Source of the DNA: an uncultured Muribaculaceae bacterium
Lineage (GTDB): Bacteria; Bacteroidota; Bacteroidia; Bacteroidales; Muribaculaceae
DNA: 61,188 bases
Assembly (NCBI GenBank): GCA_910583775.1
Contig: CAJTYD010000005.1
Coordinates: 1 to 61,188 of the forward strand
Reading direction: 5' to 3'
The position numbers and the translations under genes were made by a program. Positions 26,277 to 35,439 of the stretch are shown in pieces (within the stretch, counting starts at the first letter, position 1; each line of letters starts with the position of its first letter). The notes under the pieces are model-generated. The model was not told where the DNA came from. It searched no databases and was given only the letters and a program-made list of their open reading frames with translations.

Positions 26277-27709
26277 AGGTTTTCCCGCCGGAACTGGCTC
26301 GGCGAGACGCCGAACTCACGCTTGAAAAGCGTGCGGAAATAACCCACGTCGTTGAATCCGCATGCATAGGCAGTCTCGCTCACCGCCGAGCCACGCCGCA
26401 GCAGCTCCTTGCTCGCCTTCAGCCGGATGACGCGTATATATTCCACTATCGAAAGCCCCGTCAGCGACTTGAGCCTCCGGAATATCGACGAGCGGCTCAT
26501 GTTCAGATGATCCTCGATAAACTTGATGTCGAGCTCGCTCTGCGACAGATTCTCCTCGACAAGATCTGTGAGCCTATGCAGAAATTCGGCATCGACTCTG
26601 GCGCGACGGTCATTCTCCGCCAACTGTGGAACCTCGATCTCAATCGGTTCAGACACTGACCTGGAGTCCCTGACATTGCCCACCGCCGCCATATCGAGAG
26701 CGACATTTCTCTGCGGCAGGATCCCCGCTTCGAATCCCTGCGGCGCCGGAAGATGTTCGGCATCGGGATAGGTGCTGTCGACCGAGATGCAGAAACTGAA
26801 TTCCGAGCCTTTCCCCTCCTCGCTCTTAACCATTACCTCACCTTCGTGAATTCCTGCCATCATCTTCACTACCGCCAGCCCGATGCCGCATCCCTTCCGG
26901 CGTTCGGCCTCCGGAAGACGGTAATATGTGTCGAATATGTCCTGCAGTTTGTTTTGTGGAATTCCTATTCCGGTATCCTTGACCGAAATCTCTATAAGAT
27001 GGCGGTCGAAGAGCTTTATTATTCTGACGCTTACAGTAATCTCTCCTGAAAGGGTATATTTTAAGGCGTTGTTCACGAGATTCCGCACTACTGTCGAGAC
27101 CACCCGTTCGTCGAAATAGACCGTCGGAAGCCCCGGCTGTATATCCACGCTTATAGTTAGGTTCTCGTTCGGGTTAAGCTCGATAATTCTACTCATCATC
27201 TGCAGTACATATCCTCCCACGTCGCCTTTAGACACAATCAGCTTGAGATTTTCGCGTTCAGAACGCTGGAAATCAAAAATGTCGTTTATGAGTCCAAGCA
27301 ACTTCCTGGCTCCGTCTCTTACCTCATGAAGTTTCCGGAACTGGGCGGCAGAGAGATCCGTCTGACGGCAGAGTTCGTCGAGCGAACTGTAAAGCGATGC
27401 GACAGGCTGCCGCAGTTCATGTGTGAGTCCGGCATAATACATCATTCTTTCCTTGTTGATGATGTCGCTCTCCATCCTTTCGCGCCTCTCTGTCTCGAGC
27501 TGGGAGCCTTTGCCGCGACGACGGGAATAGAAACCTGAAAACAGAACCATCAGGGCCATCCCCGATGCGACCCCGCAAAGAAGCCATCCGACGGGAAAGC
27601 CTCCGCTATCGAGAGAGGGAGCGGAAAGGACAAGACTGACATCACCTAACCAGGAGTTAGAGAAAAGGTTAACAATGTGTGAATGAAAAATCATTAAAAA
27701 TGATTGCAT
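26270..27709 (-). CDS. Reduced HTCS: histidine kinase fused to AraC HTH, no receiver
   Basis: A 479-residue membrane protein. Short N-terminus, one membrane helix (40-61), HisKA with LTHELRQPV (His97), and HATPase (N box NLVNNALKYT 210-219, G1 DTGIG 245-249, G2 GCGIGLAVV 273-281). A low-complexity linker (about 310-375) leads to an AraC HTH (380-479, with MSRSSIFRRLKSLTG and AYACGFNDVGYFRTLFKREF). The receiver domain and the large periplasmic sensor of a normal HTCS are absent. It is divergent from SusC2 and probably regulates it. Either a worn-down HTCS or a distinct architecture; all kinase motifs look intact. Its stop lies in an AT-rich repeat. Confidence 0.85.
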   Translation of the reverse strand: MQSFLMIFHSHIVNLFSNSWLGDVSLVLSAPSLDSGGFPVGWLLCGVASGMALMVLFSGFYSRRRGKGSQLETERRERMESDIINKERMMYYAGLTHELRQPVASLYSSLDELCRQTDLSAAQFRKLHEVRDGARKLLGLINDIFDFQRSERENLKLIVSKGDVGGYVLQMMSRIIELNPNENLTISVDIQPGLPTVYFDERVVSTVVRNLVNNALKYTLSGEITVSVRIIKLFDRHLIEISVKDTGIGIPQNKLQDIFDTYYRLPEAERRKGCGIGLAVVKMMAGIHEGEVMVKSEEGKGSEFSFCISVDSTYPDAEHLPAPQGFEAGILPQRNVALDMAAVGNVRDSRSVSEPIEIEVPQLAENDRRARVDAEFLHRLTDLVEENLSQSELDIKFIEDHLNMSRSSIFRRLKSLTGLSIVEYIRVIRLKASKELLRRGSAVSETAYACGFNDVGYFRTLFKREFGVSPSQFRRENLN

Positions 27710-27872
27710 TTTAAATAATTTTAAGTAATTGTTCGGAATAGCATTAAGGCCTATTTTGTAAAATTCGCTCTGGAGAATCCAAATAATGGATGATTTAGTT
27801 CATAAATTGTGATTGAATCGTCCATATCGGAGGGTTTCATGGGTTAAAGGAGGGCCTCTTGGCTAACAATTG

Positions 27873-27880
27873 CAAAAGTA
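27873..27880 (-). promoter_or_regulatory. -7 box for the kinase-AraC gene
   Basis: TACTTTTG on the minus strand matches TAnnTTTG and would give a leader of about 155 nt before 27709. The 439-bp gap 27710-28148 is AT-rich and holds this and the SusC2 promoter; no gene was seen. Confidence 0.5.
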
Positions 27881-28086
27881 GCTAAATTTTTTCAAAAAAA
27901 CATAGAATTTTTAGTCATTCTGCACGATTTGTCATATAATAACCGTAAAAATAAAAATCGGAATAGGTAAAAAGTCACATATTTGAACGAAATTTTATTG
28001 CTTTTATCCTTAAAAGATAAGTGTTAACGCAACAATCATCTTTACAAATTGACTGATTATTTACTAAATGTTACATAATGTTAAGA

Positions 28087-28094
28087 TAACTTTG
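28087..28094 (+). promoter_or_regulatory. -7 box for SusC2
   Basis: TAACTTTG lies 54 bp before the SusC2 start codon and matches TAnnTTTG. Confidence 0.65.
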
Positions 28095-28148
28095 CAACCG
28101 TTAACCTGACACAACAACAACATCTTTTTAAACTAAACGCAGTAGCCA

Positions 28149-31100
28149 ATGAAATCTGACTCATTAAATTGCAGGAAGCTACTTGTTGCCATGATGCTCG
28201 GCGTCGGAATGACGATAGCGCCTTTAGCAGCGAATGCTGAAAACGCGCCGGCAGCCGCACAGGAACAGCAGCTTATCACAGTGACCGGTACGGTCAACGA
28301 CCCTGACGGACCCTCCATCGGAGCTTCCGTGATTGAAAAAGGAGTTCCTTCAAACGGAACGGCAACCGACCTTGACGGTAATTTTACCCTGAAAGTGCGC
28401 CGCGGCGCAACCCTCGTCATTTCCTACGTAGGCTGCCAGACCCAGGAAGTAAAGGTGGTTCCGGGACAGCCCCTCGTAGTAAACCTTAAATCATCGGAAG
28501 AGATGCTCGACGCCGTCGTTGTGGTCGGCTTCGGCACTCAGAAGAAAGTAAACCTCACCGGATCAGTCAGCGTAGCCGATAAGAAAGCTCTCTCCGAGCG
28601 TCCTGTCGCTTCGGCAGCCCAGGCTCTCCAGGGTGTCGTTCCGGGTCTTCAGATCAACAACCCCAACGGTTCACTCGAATCGAGCCCCTCGATCAACATC
28701 CGTGGTAACGGTACGATCGGTGACGGTTCGTCAGGCGCTCCCCTTATTCTTATCGACGGTATGGAGGGCGACCTCAACACCATCAACCCGCAGGATATCG
28801 AGAGCATCTCCGTCCTCAAGGATGCCGCCGCAGCCTCCATCTACGGTTCTCGCGCTCCTTTCGGTGTGATCCTCGTTACGACCAAGAAGGGTTCCGAAGG
28901 AAGAACGGTGATAAACTATAACAACTCCTTCCGCTGGAGCTCGCTGCTCAACATGTCGCACACGATGGATTCCGCATCTTTCGTGAAATATTTCGACAAC
29001 GGATGCGCCAACACTCCGGGCTGGGGTCCTCACTTCCCGAAGGAGCAGGTCGACAAGATCATCGCCTACCAGAAGGGCGAGCTGCGGAATGCAGACGGCG
29101 TCTTCGATCCGATGGACACCATGGCTGAGAACGGAGAATACTGGGCGAACCCCTACGATCCGGGCAAAGCATGGGCCGACATCGACTGGTATGACGAGGT
29201 ATACAAAGGCACCAGCTTCTCAAACGAGCACAACCTCAGCGTGAGCGGCGGTTCTTCAAAGATCAACTATTATGTTTCAGGAAACTTCCTGCATCAGCCC
29301 GGCATGGTGAAATGGGGCAACGAGCGCGCAAAACGCTATACCCTCACAGGAAAGTTCAACGCAGAGCTTTACAGCTGGCTGTCTCTCGGGTTCTCGACGC
29401 GCTGGATCCGCCGTGACTACAACCGTCCGTCAACCTTGACCAGCAACCTCTATCAGGTTCTCGGACGTCAGTGCTGGCCTATCCTTCCGGTCTACGACCG
29501 CAACGGATTCATGTATGACGCTCCGTCGCCTATCCTCGGTCTGGCCGAAGGCGGAAACGATCGCACCCAGCAGGATCAGAACTACTATCAGCTCAACCTT
29601 GTCTTCAAGCCCCTCAAAGGCTGGGACATCCACACTGAGTTCAACTACAGCACCCTCTCCAAAATGCGCCATTGGGATTCCCACGTGCGTTATAACCATA
29701 AAGTTAACGGTGATCCATACGTTTATTCAAAAGACTCCAACGTACACGAAGACTACCATAAACAGAATTTCCTGAACTGGAATATCTATTCCAATTACGA
29801 TTTCACAGTAGCCGAAAAGAACGACTTCCACATAATGCTCGGTTTCCAGAGCGAGAATCTCAGAGAGACTGATTTCGGTCTTCAGAGAAACGGTATTCTC
29901 GTTGACGATCTCCCTATCGTCGACCTAACATCAGGAATGGGCTATGACGGCAAAGAGATCACACCGAGCGTGAACGGCGCTAAATACGCCTGGAGCACCG
30001 CCGGTTTCTTTGGCCGTATCAACTATAACTACGACGGTCGTTACCTCGCAGAGTTCAACCTCCGTTACGACGGCACATCGCGTTTCCGCAGCAACCGCCG
30101 CTGGATCTGGCTCCCCTCCGCATCAATCGGCTGGAACATCGCCCGTGAGAAATTCTGGGAGGAGATCACTCCTTATGTCAATCACCTGAAACTCCGCGCA
30201 TCTTACGGTGTGCTCGGTAACCAGAACGCCAACAACTGGCGCGAGCGTTACCAGACCTACCGTCTGCTCGGCATCGGCGTCAGCAACGGATCATGGCTCC
30301 AGGGGGGTACAAACCCGAATACGGTTGGCTTCCCCGCACTTGTCAGCCAGCTCCTTACCTGGGAGAAAGTCCATTCATGGAACATCGGTCTCGACTGGGG
30401 TCTGTTCAACAACCGACTCACCGGTAGCTTCGAATACTTCATCCGCGACACCAAGAATATGGTAGGTCCCGGAGCCGAGCTTCCCTCGACACTCGGAACA
30501 AGCGTTCCTAAAGTGAACAACGCCGACCTCCGCTCACACGGCTGGGATCTCGAGATCGCATGGAACGACCGGACGGCATTCGATCTTAGCTACGGCGCAC
30601 GCTTCGTGCTTTCAGACGCACGCACAAAGATCACCCGCTATTCAAACAACCCGACCAACTCGCTCTCATCCTACATCGAGGGCCGTTACATCAACGAGAT
30701 CTGGGGTTATGAATCAAAAGGCATAGCCAGAACAGACGAGGAGATGCAGGCACACCTCGCAAGCCTTCCCAACGGCGGCCAGAACGCAATTCCTAACGCT
30801 GCAAACTGGAAAGCCGGCGATATGATGTATGTCGACGCGAACAACGACGGCAAAATCGACAACGGCGCAGGCACGCTCGAAGACCACGGTGACCTCAAGC
30901 TCATCGGTAACGAAACCCCGAGATACCATTTCTCGCTCGACCTCACCGCAGCCTGGAAGGGCATCGATCTCCGTCTCTTCTTCCAGGGAGTGATGAAACG
31001 TGACTACTGGCAGGGAAGCTCATATTTCTGGGGCGTATCAGGAGAAATGTGGTGGTCAGAGGGTCTCACAGGCCATGCCGACTACTTCCGCAACGAGGAT

Positions 31101-31451
31101 TCCTGGTCTGTTCAGAACGGATACGACGAGCCTAATCTCGACGCATACTTCACCCGACCCATTTTCGGCGGAGAAAGCAACAAGAACCACCAGGTACAGA
31201 CACACTACAAACAGGACGCCTCATATATCCGTCTGAAGAACCTACAGGTAGGCTACACTCTTCCTGCAAAATGGACTCAGAAGGCAGCCATGAGCCAGGT
31301 CCGCTTCTTCTTCTCGGCCGAGAACCTCTGGACAGGCACCAAGCTCCACAAGCTCTTCGATCCCGAGACAATCGATGACCCGAACGGCTGGGGCGGTTGC
31401 GCATATCCTCTGTCGCGCACTTACTCATTCGGCGTAAGCGTTACTCTCTAA
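28149..31451 (+). CDS. SusC/RagA TonB-linked transporter (SusC2)
   Basis: An 1100-residue outer-membrane transporter: signal peptide (about 1-30, ending PLAANA), CarboxypepD_reg-like domain (about 42-125, TVTGTVNDPDGPSIGASVI), plug (about 135-250, DGMEGDLNTINPQDIESISV) and a beta barrel ending in a SYSFG-like strand (TYSFGVSVTL). It lies in an operon with SusD2 (21 bp), ahead of GH125 and GH92. From the plug onward it is highly similar to the truncated SusC3 at 50701-53372, so the two loci are duplicates. Expected cargo: mannose-containing oligosaccharides, judged from the neighbouring enzymes. Confidence 0.96.
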   Translation: MKSDSLNCRKLLVAMMLGVGMTIAPLAANAENAPAAAQEQQLITVTGTVNDPDGPSIGASVIEKGVPSNGTATDLDGNFTLKVRRGATLVISYVGCQTQEVKVVPGQPLVVNLKSSEEMLDAVVVVGFGTQKKVNLTGSVSVADKKALSERPVASAAQALQGVVPGLQINNPNGSLESSPSINIRGNGTIGDGSSGAPLILIDGMEGDLNTINPQDIESISVLKDAAAASIYGSRAPFGVILVTTKKGSEGRTVINYNNSFRWSSLLNMSHTMDSASFVKYFDNGCANTPGWGPHFPKEQVDKIIAYQKGELRNADGVFDPMDTMAENGEYWANPYDPGKAWADIDWYDEVYKGTSFSNEHNLSVSGGSSKINYYVSGNFLHQPGMVKWGNERAKRYTLTGKFNAELYSWLSLGFSTRWIRRDYNRPSTLTSNLYQVLGRQCWPILPVYDRNGFMYDAPSPILGLAEGGNDRTQQDQNYYQLNLVFKPLKGWDIHTEFNYSTLSKMRHWDSHVRYNHKVNGDPYVYSKDSNVHEDYHKQNFLNWNIYSNYDFTVAEKNDFHIMLGFQSENLRETDFGLQRNGILVDDLPIVDLTSGMGYDGKEITPSVNGAKYAWSTAGFFGRINYNYDGRYLAEFNLRYDGTSRFRSNRRWIWLPSASIGWNIAREKFWEEITPYVNHLKLRASYGVLGNQNANNWRERYQTYRLLGIGVSNGSWLQGGTNPNTVGFPALVSQLLTWEKVHSWNIGLDWGLFNNRLTGSFEYFIRDTKNMVGPGAELPSTLGTSVPKVNNADLRSHGWDLEIAWNDRTAFDLSYGARFVLSDARTKITRYSNNPTNSLSSYIEGRYINEIWGYESKGIARTDEEMQAHLASLPNGGQNAIPNAANWKAGDMMYVDANNDGKIDNGAGTLEDHGDLKLIGNETPRYHFSLDLTAAWKGIDLRLFFQGVMKRDYWQGSSYFWGVSGEMWWSEGLTGHADYFRNEDSWSVQNGYDEPNLDAYFTRPIFGGESNKNHQVQTHYKQDASYIRLKNLQVGYTLPAKWTQKAAMSQVRFFFSAENLWTGTKLHKLFDPETIDDPNGWGGCAYPLSRTYSFGVSVTL

Positions 31452-31472
31452 CACTAAAATCAGATAAAGACA

Positions 31473-33497
31473 ATGAAATTCAATATATATTTCAAATCCG
31501 CGCTTCTTATCGCGGCAGCAGGAATGGCCACCTCCTGTAACGACTTCCTCGAGCAGGTACCGGAATATGCCGTTACTCCGGAGAAATATTTCAACGATGA
31601 ATCATCGCTGCAATATTACGCCAACAACATGTATACCATCATCACCTCCCACGGAAACTGGAGCTATGGCATGTATGGCAACGACAACAATACCGACAGC
31701 CAGGCATCGTTAGGATGGGATAGCAAATATGAGGTCGGTCAGTGGAAGACAGGCATGGACAACGGCAACTGGAATTTCACCAACATAAATACGATCAACT
31801 ATTTTTTTGACCAGGTTCTTCCCAAATACGAGGCAAACGCAATTACAGGAAACAAGAACAACATCGACCGCTATATCGGCGAGATGTATTTCTTCCGCGC
31901 ATACCAGTATTTCTCTCATCTAAGAGCATACGGCGACTATCCCATCATCGAACACTCTCTCCCCGATGAGATGGACGTCCTGGTAGAAGCAAGCAAACGC
32001 GCGCCTCGTAACGAGGTGGCACGCTTCATCCTCTCCGATCTTGACAAGGCTTACGAGCTTCTTAAAGGCACATCTGCAGCCAAGACCCGTGTGAACGCGG
32101 ATGTCGTGATGCTTTTCAAATCTCGTGTCGCTCTCTATGAGGGAACATGGGAGAAGAACTTCGCCGGAACCGCCTTTGTTCCCGGAACCGATGAATGGCC
32201 CGGCAAATCATACAATCCGAACTTTGCCTTCCCCGCCGGTTCTGCAGAAGCTGAATACAACTGGTTCCTCGACCAGGCTATGGAGGCTGCAAAGATCGTA
32301 GGTGATGCCAAAGTCAACTCACTGACAAAGAATACAGGTATCGTTCCCGGCGATGTGCTTGCCGAAGGCGAGACTGATCCATACGAAGGCGCTGACCTCA
32401 GCAAACTGGAGGCCGCCAATCCCTGGCTCGCGATGTTCGGCACTCTCGACCTCTCGGGCAATCCGGAGGTCATGATGTGGCGTCAGTACAGCAACTCTCT
32501 CGGCATCGTGCATAACGTTGTGGTAATGGCTCAGAAAGGCAACTACGGTATCGGTATCACCAGAGGTATGGTAGAAGCATTCCCGATGGCAAACGGACTG
32601 CCGATATATGCCGCCGGTTCCGATTATCACGGCGATAAGACTCTCCATGATGTTCGTCTTGATCGCGACCCGCGTCTGTTCGTGCTTCTCAAAGAACCAG
32701 GCCAGAAAAATGTGTATATCGCAAACAGTTCGGGTGACCATGCCGAACCGGTTGAGACTTATCCCAATCTCATCGATGCCAACACGGAACGCAACTATTC
32801 CACAGGTTACGCCCTGCGCAAAGGCAACAACTATGATCAGATTCAGTGCGCCAACGGTAAGAACTACACAGCCGCCCCTGTATTCCGCAGCGTCGAGGCT
32901 CTGCTCAACTACATCGAGGCATGCTATGAGCGCACCGGACAGATCGACGCTACAGCCGACCGTTACTGGAAAGCTATCCGCGGCCGTCACGAGGGTCTTG
33001 AGACCAACTACATGATCACCGTCAACAACACCAACATGAATGAAGAGGCCAAGGGCGACTGGGGTGCATACACCGCCGGAAACCTCATTGATCCTCTCCG
33101 TTACAACATCCGCCGCGAGCGTCGTCTCGAACTGATGGCAGAAGGCTTCCGCAGCATGGACCTCTACCGCTGGCGCGCAATGGATCAGATGGTCAACACC
33201 GGATACCACGTCGAGGGTATGCACATCTGGAACACACCGATGGAAAAATGGTATGACGCCGCTAAGCTTAAGCAGGCTGTCTCCTCCAAAGAGGTCAGCG
33301 AGTATGTTCGCCCCCACGAGTCGAAAGCATCAAGCAATGTCAAGGATGGCCTCAGATGGACAATGGCCCACTACCTGCAGCCGATGCCTATCAAGCAACT
33401 CATGCTCACGGCTCCCGACTATATCACTGTCGAACAATCTGTGACATACCAGAATCCTTACTGGCCCTCACAACCTAACCTTGCAGCTACAAAATAA
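31473..33497 (+). CDS. SusD/RagB surface lipoprotein (SusD2)
   Basis: A 674-residue SusD-like lipoprotein. Lipobox MATSC followed by NDFLEQVPEYAVTPEKYFN. Mid-protein VARFILSDLDKAYELL and the C-terminal NIRRERRLELMAEGFRSMDL and YRWR are standard SusD features. It pairs with SusC2 and is related to SusD3 (53391-55448), including the shared 3' hairpin. It should bind the target glycan at the surface. Confidence 0.95.
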   Translation: MKFNIYFKSALLIAAAGMATSCNDFLEQVPEYAVTPEKYFNDESSLQYYANNMYTIITSHGNWSYGMYGNDNNTDSQASLGWDSKYEVGQWKTGMDNGNWNFTNINTINYFFDQVLPKYEANAITGNKNNIDRYIGEMYFFRAYQYFSHLRAYGDYPIIEHSLPDEMDVLVEASKRAPRNEVARFILSDLDKAYELLKGTSAAKTRVNADVVMLFKSRVALYEGTWEKNFAGTAFVPGTDEWPGKSYNPNFAFPAGSAEAEYNWFLDQAMEAAKIVGDAKVNSLTKNTGIVPGDVLAEGETDPYEGADLSKLEAANPWLAMFGTLDLSGNPEVMMWRQYSNSLGIVHNVVVMAQKGNYGIGITRGMVEAFPMANGLPIYAAGSDYHGDKTLHDVRLDRDPRLFVLLKEPGQKNVYIANSSGDHAEPVETYPNLIDANTERNYSTGYALRKGNNYDQIQCANGKNYTAAPVFRSVEALLNYIEACYERTGQIDATADRYWKAIRGRHEGLETNYMITVNNTNMNEEAKGDWGAYTAGNLIDPLRYNIRRERRLELMAEGFRSMDLYRWRAMDQMVNTGYHVEGMHIWNTPMEKWYDAAKLKQAVSSKEVSEYVRPHESKASSNVKDGLRWTMAHYLQPMPIKQLMLTAPDYITVEQSVTYQNPYWPSQPNLAATK

Positions 33498-33528
33498 CGT
33501 AAGGTAAAAAAAGATTCCCTTAACTGAA

Positions 33529-33570
33529 GAGGGTGTATCAGGCTTTCCGCCTGATGCACTCTCTTCTCTT
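33529..33570 (+). terminator. Hairpin after SusD2
   Basis: GAGGGTGTATCAGGC (33529-33543) pairs with GCCTGATGCACTCTC (33549-33563) at 13 of 15 positions and is followed by a T-rich run. The preceding bases (AAAGATTCCC.TAACTGAAG) and the hairpin recur after SusD3 at 55479-55520. Confidence 0.75.
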
Positions 33571-33599
33571 TCATCCGCATCCCGGACTCAGAAGCATCC

Positions 33600-33624
33600 G
33601 GACGCACGAACCGTGCGTCCCTAC
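33600..33624. repeat. Dispersed 25-bp palindromic repeat, copy 3
   Basis: Arms GGACGCACG and CGTGCGTCC around AAC, followed by CTAC. It lies between the SusD2 terminator and the GH125 promoter. Confidence 0.8.
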
Positions 33625-33735
33625 AGTGACGGCGTTTTGCATCGGTCGCTGTCTTAGCCCTGAGCTTCGATGCGAAAGTGTCTGCTTTGACAGTCCGCTT
33701 CAAAATTCAATGATTCTAATTTATCTTAAGTGCAT

Positions 33736-33767
33736 TTTGGAATTTAGAGGCCATGTTATTATCTTTG
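33736..33767 (+). promoter_or_regulatory. GH125 promoter
   Basis: TTTG (33736-33739) and TATCTTTG (33760-33767) are 20 bp apart, the usual spacing of -33 and -7 elements in Bacteroidota. The start codon is 36 bp further on. Confidence 0.75.
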
Positions 33768-33802
33768 TGGAAATAATCCACAATATTCTTTCGACCGACA
33801 CC

Positions 33803-35293
33803 ATGAAAATTCTTATAAATACAGGAATCGCAATCATAGCAACCCTATCGGCGCTCCCGGCTTCGGGCGCCGCGAATCCGGGCTCTTCGGCGCCTGCCGC
33901 CATCTGCGCCGCCGACGCTGTCTCCTCCGTCGCTCCCAAAAGCAAATATGATGTTTCGCTACGTCCGGCGGAGAAAGACCGACTGTTCCGTTCCGAGGCG
34001 GTAGAGAAAGAGATAAAGAGGGTGAAGAAGCTCCTTACAAATCGCAAGCTCGCCTGGATGTTCGAGAACTGCTTCCCCAACACCATCGACACCACGGTCC
34101 ATTTCCGCACGGATGCCGACGGCAATCCCGACACCTTTGTATATACCGGCGACATCCACGCCATGTGGCTCCGCGACTCCGGCGCCCAGGTCTGGCCATA
34201 CGTAAGCCTCGCCAACTCCGACCCGAAGCTGAAGGATATGATAAAGGGGGTTATCCGACGTCAGATCAAATGCATAATCCTCGACCCATACGCCAACGCC
34301 TTCAACGACGGCCCGACAGGAGGGGAATGGATGTCCGACCTCACCAAGATGGATCCCAACGTGCATGAACGCAAATGGGAGATCGACTCCTTGTGCTATC
34401 CCGTTCGCCTCGCTTACGAATACTGGAAAACCACCGGAGATTCGAGTATTTTCGACGGGAACTGGCTCCAGGCCGTAGAACGGATTCTCACGACCTTAAC
34501 GGAGCAACAAAGAAAAGAGGATTTCGGACCATACAAATTCCAGCGAAAGACTGAACGCGCCTCCGACACGCTCATCAACGACGGCTTAGGAGCGCCTGTA
34601 AACGGCTGCGGTCTGATCGTTTCATGCTTCCGTCCCTCCGACGATGCCACCGTGCTCCAGTATCTCGTGCCTTCGAATTTCTTCGCTGTGACGACCTTGC
34701 GTAAGATGGCCGAAATCCTCACGGAAATAAATAAAGATTCCGAAAAGGCAAGACGTTGCACCGAACTCGCGAATGAGGTTGAAAACGCGCTCAAGAAACA
34801 CGCCACATACAACCATCCCGAATTCGGGGAGATCTATGCATACGAAGTAGACGGATTCGGCAACCGGATGCTAATGGACGACGCCAACGTGCCGAGCCTT
34901 TTAGCGATGGCATATATGGGCGACGTCGACGTCAACGATCCCGTCTATCAGAACACACGCCGCTTCGTATGGAGCAAGAGCAATCCCTATTTCTTCTCCG
35001 GCAAAGCAGGCGAGGGAATCGGGGGCCCGCATATCGGCTACGGCATGGCCTGGCCAATGAGCATCATGATGAAGGCTTTCACCTCGCAGGATGACGAGGA
35101 GATAAAGAGGTGCATTAAAATGCTTCTCAACACCGACAACGACACCGGTTTCATGCATGAATCCTTCAACGTCAACGATCCGGCACATTTCACGCGCGCC
35201 TGGTTCGCCTGGCAGAACACTCTCTTCGGCGAGCTCATCCTCAAGCTTGTCGACGAAGGCAAGCTCGAGCTCCTAAACTCCCTCCCGGAATAA
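33803..35293 (+). CDS. GH125 exo-alpha-1,6-mannosidase
   Basis: A 496-residue secreted enzyme: signal peptide (about 1-22), then the GH125 (metal-independent alpha-mannosidase) domain. Visible family segments are DIHAMWLRDSGAQVWPYV, IDSLCYPVRLAYEYW, DDANVPSLLAMAYMGD, GIGGPHIGYGMAWPMSIM and TGFMHESFNVNDP. The family removes terminal alpha-1,6-mannose by inversion. The ATG at 33803 is chosen because it follows the promoter and begins the signal peptide; earlier in-frame starts lie upstream of the promoter. With GH92 it points to yeast mannan or high-mannose N-glycan use. Confidence 0.95.
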   Translation: MKILINTGIAIIATLSALPASGAANPGSSAPAAICAADAVSSVAPKSKYDVSLRPAEKDRLFRSEAVEKEIKRVKKLLTNRKLAWMFENCFPNTIDTTVHFRTDADGNPDTFVYTGDIHAMWLRDSGAQVWPYVSLANSDPKLKDMIKGVIRRQIKCIILDPYANAFNDGPTGGEWMSDLTKMDPNVHERKWEIDSLCYPVRLAYEYWKTTGDSSIFDGNWLQAVERILTTLTEQQRKEDFGPYKFQRKTERASDTLINDGLGAPVNGCGLIVSCFRPSDDATVLQYLVPSNFFAVTTLRKMAEILTEINKDSEKARRCTELANEVENALKKHATYNHPEFGEIYAYEVDGFGNRMLMDDANVPSLLAMAYMGDVDVNDPVYQNTRRFVWSKSNPYFFSGKAGEGIGGPHIGYGMAWPMSIMMKAFTSQDDEEIKRCIKMLLNTDNDTGFMHESFNVNDPAHFTRAWFAWQNTLFGELILKLVDEGKLELLNSLPE

Positions 35294-35327
35294 TTTTGAA
35301 TGTTGAATGTTGAATTGGGCTGACGCC
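35292..35327. repeat. AATTTTGAATG-type repeat after GH125
   Basis: TAATTTTGAATGTTGAATGT followed by TGAATTGGGCTGACGCC. The GH125 stop codon (TAA) directly abuts it. The same run occurs after GH92 (37560-37588) and before rnhB (48414-48456). Confidence 0.8.
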
Positions 35328-35439
35328 AGTGTCGGTCGTTGCTGCATGTGCTCCTGAGCCGACAGGCGACAGGCTCCCGAGGTGTTGCTGTCTCTGCTTC
35401 TGAGCGGACACAACAGGCATTTCAAACAATAATCAAGAG

